Shown here in pieces: positions 1 to 4,017 of a DNA stretch of 5,139 bases. The stretch is from positions 1 through 5,139 of the forward strand of contig CADCUW010000326.1 in the NCBI GenBank assembly GCA_902805985.1, in the 5' to 3' direction. Position 1 is the stretch's first letter. Each line of letters starts with the position of its first letter. The position numbers were made by a program, and so were the translations under genes. The notes under the pieces are model-generated. The model did not search any database. It was not told the DNA's origin and saw only the letters and a list, made by a program, of their open reading frames with translations. Origin of the DNA: an uncultured Rubrobacteraceae bacterium (GTDB taxonomy: Bacteria > Actinomycetota > Rubrobacteria > Rubrobacterales > Rubrobacteraceae).

Positions 1-1
1 G

Positions 2-1351
2 CCGGGCAACCTCAACGCGTGGCGGCTCATGTGGGAGGAGTACGGGGAAGAGGAGTGGGTGCGGCTCTTCGATCCGGCCGTGCGCTACGCCGAGCAGGGG
101 TTCGTCATCCGGGAGGAGACGGCGGGTTGGATCGGATCGGAGTACTCCGCTTTTCCGGCGCATGCGCAGGAGATCTACGGCCGTAACGGCGTTCCATTGG
201 GGACCGGCGACCGTCTCGTGCAGGAGGATCTTGCGGGCTCCCTCCGCCTCATCGCGGACGGGGGCGCCGGCGCGATCTACGGTGGAGAGCTCGGGCGGGC
301 CATGGTCGCCGAGGCCCGGGAGAACGGCAGCTTCCTCACCGAGGAGGACCTGCGGGAGAACAGCGCCCGCTGGCGCGAGACCATCAGCTCGGGCTACGGG
401 GACGAGGAGATCGTCACGGCCGGGCCGCCCTCGACCGCCTGGGGCGCCCTCGTCCGGCTCGGCACGATGGGGGAGCTCGACCCGGCCTCCCTCGGCCAGA
501 ATACCTCCCCCTACGTCCACGCCCTGACCGAGATCTCCAAGAACGCCTTCTCCCAGACGAGCCGGTACGCCGCCGACCCGCCCCTGCAGAGGCTCTTCTC
601 CCGGGACTACTTCGCCGAGCAGGCCGCCGCTGTGGACTTCTCCGCCGCCGGGCCGAACGAGTCGCCCATAACCTTCGACTCCGCCACGAGCTGCTCCCCC
701 ACGGGCTACGTCCCCACGACGGACGCCTCCGCCTCGGCTTCGGCCTCCGCGTCGGCCTCCGCGTCGGCCAGCGCGCAGGCCAGCGTCGGGCACACCACGC
801 ACTTCGTCGTCGCCGACCGGGAGGGCAACGTCGTCTCCTCGACGCAGACCCTTGGCAACGTCTTCGGGAGCAAGCTCATGCCCGAAGGGACAGGGCTGTG
901 GCTCAACGACCAGCTCGCCTGGAGCCGCTTCGAGCCCCAGGGCACCGTCTTCGACGTCTACGCCGGCCGCCAGACGCTGTACGCGCTCTGCCCCACGATA
1001 GTCATGCGCGACGGCCGGCCCGTCATCGCCCTCGGCACGCCCGGCGGGCGCACCATCCCGCAGACCACGGCGCAGATGATCACGAACATAGAAGCCTTCG
1101 ACATGGACGTCCAGCAGGCCATTAGCGCACCCCGATTCAGCTTTATCATCCCTGACCTCCTCGGCGTGGAACCCGGCATCCCAACGAACGTCCAGGCCGA
1201 GCTCGAAGCCCTCGGCCACGACGTCTACGTGGACGAGTACGGCTTCGGCAACGCCCACGGCCTCACCATCGAGTACGGCGGCGAGGATAATCCCAACCGC
1301 TTTACCGGCGGCGCCGACCCCCGCGGCGAGGGCGCCGCGACCGGCCTGTAG
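2..1351 (+). CDS. Gamma-glutamyltranspeptidase-family Ntn hydrolase, 5' end missing
   Basis: The frame is open from the window edge (Pro at 2-4) to TAG at 1349-1351, giving 449 visible residues. Members of the family are usually 520-580 residues, so roughly the first 100 are outside the window; the ATG at 29 is internal. Family signatures are seen in order: PGNLNAW and LFDPAVRYAEQGF near the start, GPPSTAWGALV in the middle, and the autoprocessing site HTTHFVVAD, whose first Thr (codon 794-796, residue 265 of the visible part) is the expected nucleophile and new N-terminus of the small subunit. GLWLNDQL, GTPGG (1034-1048) and SAPRF follow. Known members are exported, self-cleaving enzymes that hydrolyse or transfer gamma-glutamyl groups; export cannot be judged without the N-terminus. 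Compared with E. coli Ggt as I remember it, several gamma-glutamyl-binding residues are replaced and the lid loop is about 9 residues shorter, so the substrate may differ. A cephalosporin-acylase-like or YwrD-like role is possible. Family is sure, substrate is not. Confidence 0.93.
   Translation, partial: PGNLNAWRLMWEEYGEEEWVRLFDPAVRYAEQGFVIREETAGWIGSEYSAFPAHAQEIYGRNGVPLGTGDRLVQEDLAGSLRLIADGGAGAIYGGELGRAMVAEARENGSFLTEEDLRENSARWRETISSGYGDEEIVTAGPPSTAWGALVRLGTMGELDPASLGQNTSPYVHALTEISKNAFSQTSRYAADPPLQRLFSRDYFAEQAAAVDFSAAGPNESPITFDSATSCSPTGYVPTTDASASASASASASASASAQASVGHTTHFVVADREGNVVSSTQTLGNVFGSKLMPEGTGLWLNDQLAWSRFEPQGTVFDVYAGRQTLYALCPTIVMRDGRPVIALGTPGGRTIPQTTAQMITNIEAFDMDVQQAISAPRFSFIIPDLLGVEPGIPTNVQAELEALGHDVYVDEYGFGNAHGLTIEYGGEDNPNRFTGGADPRGEGAATGL
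725..784 (+). repeat. Ala-Ser dipeptide repeat before the autocleavage site
   Basis: Twenty codons read (AS)8 followed by AQAS, ending three residues (V, G, H) before the predicted catalytic Thr. At DNA level, a 12-base unit occurs twice exactly (743-754 and 755-766). The other units differ in synonymous positions (GCC/GCG/GCT with TCC/TCG/AGC), so the dipeptide pattern is better kept than the DNA. It sits at the C-terminal end of the future large subunit, a flexible region in solved family structures. It probably acts as a disordered linker, and its length may vary between strains by slippage. Confidence 0.9.
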
Positions 1352-1360
1352 GACCGGCCG

Positions 1361-1402
1361 CGGCCAGCAGCGATCGACAGTCGGCGATCAGCTTTTCGGC
1401 GC
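1361..1402 (+). repeat. Degenerate 7-base intergenic repeat tract
   Basis: The sequence after the GGT-family gene falls into successive heptamers: CGGCCAG (1361), CAGCGAT (1368), CGACAGT (1375), CGGCGAT (1382), CAGCTTT (1389), TCGGCGC (1396). Units starting at 1368, 1382 and 1389 share CRGC plus a T at position 7. The decay is strong, so the period could be chance. It is listed because two clearer period-7 tracts flank another gene in this window. Confidence 0.35.
1372..1396 (+). terminator. Weak hairpin with four T residues
   Basis: GATCG (1372-1376) can pair with CGATC (1385-1389) around an 8-base loop, and TTTT follows at 1393-1396. It lies about 20 bases after the GGT-family stop codon, where a terminator would be expected. 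The stem is only 5 bp and the T-run short, so this is a weak candidate. A second imperfect GC hairpin spans the stop codon (1334-1364) without any T-run. Confidence 0.25.
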
Positions 1403-1438
1403 CTCCGGGAGGTAGCTTCGGGATGCGCCCGCGGGCAC

Positions 1439-1465
1439 GTTTTCGTCCGGAGGCGAACCGGGAAA
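1439..1465 (+). promoter_or_regulatory. Possible SigB/SigF-type promoter of the small charged protein gene
   Basis: GTTTTC at 1439-1444 and GGGAAA at 1460-1465 are separated by 15 bases. This resembles the actinobacterial and Bacillus general-stress sigma consensus (GTTT, then 14-17 bases, then GGGTAT or GGGAAT), with mismatches in the -10 box. Transcription would start about 40 bases before the ATG at 1511. The resemblance is imperfect and no transcript data support it. Confidence 0.25.
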
Positions 1466-1494
1466 GGTGAAGGGCAGGCATTTCTCTAGCGGCC

Positions 1495-1503
1495 GGAGAG
1501 GAG
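1495..1503 (+). promoter_or_regulatory. Strong Shine-Dalgarno site
   Basis: GGAGAGGAG lies 7 bases before the ATG at 1511. It is the main reason to accept this short plus-strand gene over the longer minus-strand reading of the same DNA. Confidence 0.75.
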
Positions 1504-1510
1504 CACGGAG

Positions 1511-1699
1511 ATGGGCATCAACCGTTGGGAAGAGCAGCAGGAGAGCGCGGACAAGAGGGGCCGCGACCCGGACAAGCTGCCCAAAGGCAAGAAGGACGAC
1601 GAGTCCTCCCGCATGCAATCCTCTGAAGAACCCGCCGAGGACCGGGAGAAGCAAGAGGTAGTCGAGAAACTGCGCGAGCAGGAAGGCAACCGCGAGTAG
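1511..1699 (+). CDS. Small, highly charged, probably disordered protein of unknown function
   Basis: This 62-residue protein has no recognised domain. About 33 of its residues are charged (19 Asp/Glu, 14 Lys/Arg; net about -5). It lacks Cys, His, Phe and Tyr, has one Trp (W6) and few aliphatic residues, and has no signal peptide or membrane segment. Residues 15-30 are rich in Lys, Arg and Asp; residues 37-62 are rich in Glu with regular Lys/Arg and could form a single charged helix. A good ribosome site fixes the ATG start, and third codon positions are mostly G or C as in neighbouring genes, so I accept it as real. It is preceded by 159 bases without a gene and faces the minus-strand operon ending at 1724. 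Its composition resembles hydrophilic stress proteins, and a possible stress promoter lies upstream, but that role is inference. Confidence 0.7.
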   Translation: MGINRWEEQQESADKRGRDPDKLPKGKKDDESSRMQSSEEPAEDREKQEVVEKLREQEGNRE

Positions 1700-1700
1700 C

Positions 1701-1721
1701 CCGCCAGCAACGAGCTGACGG
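1701..1721. terminator. Hairpin between convergent genes, possible bidirectional terminator
   Basis: CCGCCAGC (1701-1708) pairs with GCTGACGG (1714-1721) with one C-A mismatch around the loop AACGA. It exactly fills the 24-base gap between two converging stop codons (1699 and 1726). There is no clear T-run on either side, so efficiency is doubtful. Confidence 0.4.
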
Positions 1722-1723
1722 CT

Positions 1724-2101
1724 CTAGTTCCTCTCCAATCCCCCGAGGCCGAAGAGGTCCGTCTCGTCCCGGCCCGTCTGGAGGGCCTCTATGAGCTCTT
1801 CGAGGCGGCCCATCTCCACCCTCATGCCGCCGCCGCCCGCGGGCGGCGGGTCGAGGGCGACGTACTCGGCCTTGCCCCGGCAGGTTTCGAGGGCGACGAG
1901 CAGGCCCGCACCCGAGACCTCGACGGGCTTCCAGTCCGGGCCGAAGTCCGTGGAGTCGAGGAAGGCCTGGGCTTTTGCGGCGGAGTCGAAGAGCGGCAAC
2001 GAGGGGCGGTCGTCAACGGAGATGAGGAGCGGCTCCATGCCGGGTGCCGCCTCTTCGTAGAGGAGCACGTAGGGTGGCTGCGGGGCTTCCCTGGCAGGCA
2101 T
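1724..2101 (-). CDS. Conserved-looking 125-residue protein of unknown function
   Basis: I do not recognise this protein. Residues 10-30 look like a beta-hairpin (YVLLYEEAAP followed by PLLISVDDRPSLPLF), residues 40-50 like a helix (SAAKAQAFLDS), and residues 58-84 like two further strands (KPVEVSGAGLLVALE and AEYVALDPPP). A Pro/Gly-rich turn (85-92) and a helix with GRLEELIEAL (98-107) follow. The order loosely recalls SseB-like N-terminal domains, but that is only an impression. It has no signal peptide or membrane segment, and one Cys (C74). The ATG at 2101-2099 starts 4 bases after the stop codon of the upstream cupin gene and lacks a clear Shine-Dalgarno site, so translation is probably coupled to the cupin. 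The pair forms an operon. Confidence 0.75.
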   Translation of the reverse strand: MPAREAPQPPYVLLYEEAAPGMEPLLISVDDRPSLPLFDSAAKAQAFLDSTDFGPDWKPVEVSGAGLLVALETCRGKAEYVALDPPPAGGGGMRVEMGRLEELIEALQTGRDETDLFGLGGLERN

Positions 2102-2105
2102 GGCT

Positions 2106-2426
2106 CTAGGAGGGCCTCGGGGCCATCGTCACGAGCAGGACGAGCTCGTCCCCCGAGTCGTTGCGCACCCCGTGGGATACGCCGGCGCGGGCGATGACGG
2201 CGTTGCCCTCGGTGAGGTCCGCCTCCTCGTCGCCGACGGTGAAGCGTCCCGAGCCCCTCACGACGAAGTAGACCTTGTCAGACTGCTCGTGGGAGTGGAC
2301 CTTCTGGGACTGGCCCGGGAGCAGACAGTAAGTATCGTAGAAGAGGTTCGGGGAGTCGAAGATGGGGTTCTTCTTCATCTTCTCCTCTGAGAAGGAGATG
2401 TGATCCGCCATGCGCCTGCTCTCCAA
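2106..2426 (-). CDS. Small single-domain cupin protein
   Basis: The 106-residue protein has both cupin motifs. Motif 1 is G38-x5-H44-S-H46, then D50-K51 and VYFVVRG. Motif 2 is G74-x5-R80-A-G82-x2-H85-x3-N89, where the usual Pro is Arg. H44, H46 and H85 should bind a divalent metal; the acidic ligand could be D50 or E47. Small stand-alone cupins include isomerases, dioxygenases and ligand sensors, so the reaction cannot be named. The sequence ends with LVTMAPRP, as in many such proteins. The start is uncertain: TTG at 2426 has GGGAGGAG 5 bases upstream, while the ATG at 2411 has GGAG 9 bases upstream. The domain is complete from either. It is first in an operon with the gene at 2101-1724 and divergent from the deaminase gene. 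Confidence 0.88.
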   Translation of the reverse strand: MESRRMADHISFSEEKMKKNPIFDSPNLFYDTYCLLPGQSQKVHSHEQSDKVYFVVRGSGRFTVGDEEADLTEGNAVIARAGVSHGVRNDSGDELVLLVTMAPRPS

Positions 2427-2431
2427 GCCCG

Positions 2432-2439
2432 CTCCTCCC
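2432..2439 (-). promoter_or_regulatory. Shine-Dalgarno site favouring the TTG start of the cupin
   Basis: Read on the minus strand, this is GGGAGGAG, 5 bases before the TTG at 2426 and 20 bases before the ATG at 2411. Spacing fits the TTG start and is too long for the ATG. Confidence 0.55.
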
Positions 2440-2479
2440 GTCTCGCCGACCCCATCACTGTAGCATCCCGGCGGGCACT

Positions 2480-2488
2480 TGCTATCAT
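2480..2488 (+). promoter_or_regulatory. Extended -10 promoter of the deaminase gene
   Basis: TGCTATCAT matches the extended -10 form TGnTATAAT with one mismatch. No good -35 box is seen, as expected for extended -10 promoters. Transcription would start around 2494-2497, at or just before the ATG at 2498, and no Shine-Dalgarno site precedes that ATG. The mRNA may therefore be leaderless. The 71-base gap (2427-2497) must also hold the cupin promoter. A poor minus-strand -10 (TACAGT, 2462-2457) is the best I can find for it. Confidence 0.45.
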
Positions 2489-2497
2489 GCGCGGACG

Positions 2498-3106
2498 ATG
2501 GAGAGGACAGACGACGTATTCCCCCAGGTAACGCTCCGCCTCCCGGGTTGGGTGGGGGAGGTGTCGTCCGGTGGGGACCGCGTCTACCGGACGGTCGAGG
2601 ACCGGATGCGCTTCGTCGTGGAGCTCTCGCGCCTGAACGTGCGCCACGGGACCGGCGGGCCGTTCGGGGCGGCGGTCTTCGAGAGGGCGTCCGGGCGCCT
2701 GCTCGCGCCCGGCGTGAACCTCGTCGTGGGGTCGGGCTGCTCCGTCTTCCACGCGGAGATGGTCGCGATCATGGTCGCGCAAAGGGTCCTCGGCACCTTC
2801 GACCTCGGCGGCGAAAGCCTCCCTCCCTACGAGCTCGTCGCGAGCACGGAGCCGTGCGCGATGTGCCTGGGCGCCACACCCTGGTCCGGGGTCAGGCATC
2901 TGGTCTGCGGCGCCCGCGACGAGGACGCCCGCGCCGTCGGCTTCGACGAGGGCGCCAAGACGGCCGAGTGGGCCGGCTCGCTCAGAGACCGCGGCATCTC
3001 CGTTGAGCTCAGCGTCCTGCGCGAGGAGGCCGCTGGGGTGCTGCGGGAGTACGCCGAAGGAGGAGGCGAGATCTACAACTCCCGCCAGGGCGAAGACCTC
3101 CCTTGA
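2498..3106 (+). CDS. Cytidine/deoxycytidylate deaminase-fold nucleoside (guanine-type) deaminase
   Basis: The 202-residue protein carries the zinc-deaminase signature: H85-A-E87, with E87 as proton shuttle, and P119-C120-A-M-C123. H85, C120 and C123 are zinc ligands. GGPFGAAVFE (53-62) is the usual substrate-side strand, and STEPCAMCLGA matches the GuaD/TadA branch rather than tetrameric cytidine deaminases. The tail GFDEGAK (148-154) and EIYNSR (191-196) fits actinobacterial proteins labelled nucleoside deaminase; it is longer than B. subtilis GuaD (about 156 residues). The likely reaction is hydrolytic deamination of guanine or a related base or nucleoside in the cytoplasm. A tRNA-editing role is less likely because of the extra N- and C-terminal parts. 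The ATG at 2498 gives a typical family N-terminus. Its stop overlaps the next start by 4 bases. Confidence 0.92.
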   Translation: MERTDDVFPQVTLRLPGWVGEVSSGGDRVYRTVEDRMRFVVELSRLNVRHGTGGPFGAAVFERASGRLLAPGVNLVVGSGCSVFHAEMVAIMVAQRVLGTFDLGGESLPPYELVASTEPCAMCLGATPWSGVRHLVCGARDEDARAVGFDEGAKTAEWAGSLRDRGISVELSVLREEAAGVLREYAEGGGEIYNSRQGEDLP

Positions 3107-3393
3107 TCCTGGAGGTCGCCCTCCTGGACGTCCTGCCCGACAGAACGGACGAGTTCGAGATGGTCTTCGCCGAAGCTTCGGAGATCATATGCTCCGCGCC
3201 GGGCTACCTCTCCCACGAGCTGCAGCGCTGCATCGAGACCCCGGAGCGGTACGCCCTCCTCGTCCGCTGGAGGACGCTCGAAGACCACACCGAAGGTTTC
3301 CGCGGCTCCGACGGATCCAGGGAGTGGAAGCGGCTGCTCCACCACTTCTACGACCCGTTCCCCACAGTGGAGCACTTCGAGCCGGTCGGATGA
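3103..3393 (+). CDS. Antibiotic-biosynthesis-monooxygenase (ABM) fold protein
   Basis: The 96-residue protein starts at TTG 3103, overlapping the deaminase stop as TTGA. It opens with the strand ILEVALLDVLP, followed by a helix (FEMVFAEASEII) and the GYLSHELQRC strand (34-43). YALLVRWRTLEDH (50-62) follows, with W56 typical of the family, and a conserved end (LLHHFYDPFPTVEHF, 78-92). These match the dimeric ferredoxin-like ABM domain. Members include cofactor-free quinone-forming oxygenases, haem-degrading enzymes and many proteins of unknown role. The substrate cannot be named, and the asparagine typical of haem-degrading IsdG-type proteins is not evident. There is no good Shine-Dalgarno site, so translation is probably coupled to the deaminase. 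The stop at 3391-3393 lies 7 bases from the converging stop of the phosphatase gene, with no evident terminator. Confidence 0.88.
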   Translation: MILEVALLDVLPDRTDEFEMVFAEASEIICSAPGYLSHELQRCIETPERYALLVRWRTLEDHTEGFRGSDGSREWKRLLHHFYDPFPTVEHFEPVG

Positions 3394-3396
3394 CGA

Positions 3397-3424
3397 GGCT
3401 TCAGGCTTCAGGTCTCAGGTTATA
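3397..3424 (+). repeat. Heptamer repeat tract, four GGYYTYA-like units
   Basis: GGCTTCA occurs at 3397 and 3404, GGTCTCA at 3411 and GGTTATA at 3418, in exact period 7. The tract fills the 7-base gap between two converging genes and extends into the 3' end of the minus-strand phosphatase gene, where it encodes the last residues and the stop codon (YNLRPEA-stop). Confidence 0.7.
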
Positions 3425-3985
3425 GATAGTCTCTTGTATCTTGAATCCCGGGACTGAGAGGACGCAGAAGGAGGGCAGGCCGAGCCTTCGCCAGAGTTCG
3501 TAGGGCTCGACGTCGTTGTACCTTGAGACGAACAGGGAGATCACGGTCCCGTGAGCGACTATCGGGACTACCTCTTCTTCTCGCTCGTCGAGCACCCTCC
3601 GCACGGCGCCTTCGAACCTGGCTCTGGCCTGCTCCGCCGTCTCGTTGCCCCACACGAGCCCATCCGGGTTCTCGAAGAGGTCTCTGGCCGCCTGCTCGAA
3701 CTCCTCATCGGCCAGAAATGGAGCGCCCGTCCGGTCGTGCTCGTGCAGCCCCGGATACACCGAGCACCAGATCCCAAGATGCTCCGCGGCGCCCGCCGCC
3801 GTCTCCAGGGCCTTTGTCTCCTCGCTGGACACTATGGTTCGAGGCTCGTACCGCGCGAGACGTTCCGCCAGCAAGACGCTCCCCCGACGCCCCCTCTCCG
3901 ACAGACGCCACCGGTTCGGGGCCACACCCGGCTCCAGCACCGGTTCCGAATGTTTCACGAGAACAAGTGTCCGTTCAACCCCCAA
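3401..3985 (-). CDS. Histidine phosphatase (phosphoglycerate mutase-like) family protein
   Basis: The 194-residue protein shows the branch-1 histidine phosphatase layout. It starts with the strand TLVLVKHSEP, where H12 is the expected phospho-acceptor. LSERGRR (28-34) replaces the usual LTxxGxxQ, SSEETKALETA (53-63) follows, then LHEHDR (80-85) and finally VAHGTVISLF (143-152) with H145 as second catalytic histidine. The usual RHG is KHS, and the second pocket Arg (SSxxxRAxxTA) is K58, so both phosphate-binding arginines seen in classical members are Lys. This makes glycolytic phosphoglycerate mutase unlikely; a small-molecule phosphatase is more probable, substrate unknown. The only upstream in-frame start is TTG at 3985, without a well-spaced ribosome site; the next, GTG at 3958, would remove the first strand. 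It follows the Xaa-Pro peptidase gene by 32 bases, probably in one operon. Confidence 0.88.
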   Translation of the reverse strand: MGVERTLVLVKHSEPVLEPGVAPNRWRLSERGRRGSVLLAERLARYEPRTIVSSEETKALETAAGAAEHLGIWCSVYPGLHEHDRTGAPFLADEEFEQAARDLFENPDGLVWGNETAEQARARFEGAVRRVLDEREEEVVPIVAHGTVISLFVSRYNDVEPYELWRRLGLPSFCVLSVPGFKIQETIYNLRPEA

Positions 3986-4011
3986 ACCTCTAAACCTAAG
4001 GCCTTAAAACC
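3983..4011 (-). repeat. Heptamer-like repeat tract, inverted relative to the 3397 tract
   Basis: On the minus strand, GG-headed units start at 4011 (GGTTTTAA), 4003 (GGCCTTA), 3996 (GGTTTAGA) and 3988 (GGTTTGGG), with spacing 8, 7 and 8. They resemble the plus-strand units at 3397-3424. The tract fills the AT-rich 32-base gap between the peptidase and phosphatase genes and includes the phosphatase TTG start. TAAGGCCTTA (3997-4006) is a perfect 10-base palindrome. Confidence 0.5.
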
Positions 4012-4017
4012 TGGAAC

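Noticed and set aside
1388..1654. An 88-codon minus-strand open frame, Leu/Val-rich, across the small charged protein gene.
   Set aside because: It is the antisense shadow of Glu/Lys/Arg codons, which read as Leu, Phe and Ala on the other strand. The plus-strand frame has a strong ribosome site and fits neighbouring codon use.
1830..1849. A perfect 20-base GC palindrome (arms 1830-1839 and 1840-1849).
   Set aside because: It lies inside the 125-residue protein gene and encodes a Pro-Pro-Pro-Ala-Gly-Gly run. CCC/CCG and GGC/GGG codons are complementary, so Pro next to Gly gives a palindrome without any regulatory role.
2461..2484. Nested inverted repeat TAGC/GCTA around CCCG/CGGG in the divergent control region, considered as an operator.
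   Set aside because: The arms are only 4 bases, which is expected by chance in 71 bases of GC-rich DNA. It would overlap the -10 box, so it may merit a check only if conserved.
2375..2899. A 174-codon minus-strand open frame overlapping the deaminase and the cupin start.
   Set aside because: The product is Arg/Ala/His/Pro-rich with no recognisable pattern, as expected of a shadow frame at high GC, and the deaminase on the other strand is certain.
2479..3006. A 175-codon plus-strand frame overlapping the deaminase.
   Set aside because: Its Arg/Gly/Pro-rich translation is typical of the +1 frame of a high-GC gene; the deaminase frame carries the catalytic motifs.
3394..3400. A terminator between the converging ABM-fold and phosphatase genes.
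   Set aside because: The gap is 7 bases and neither gene end contains a stable hairpin followed by a T-run. Only the heptamer repeat is present.
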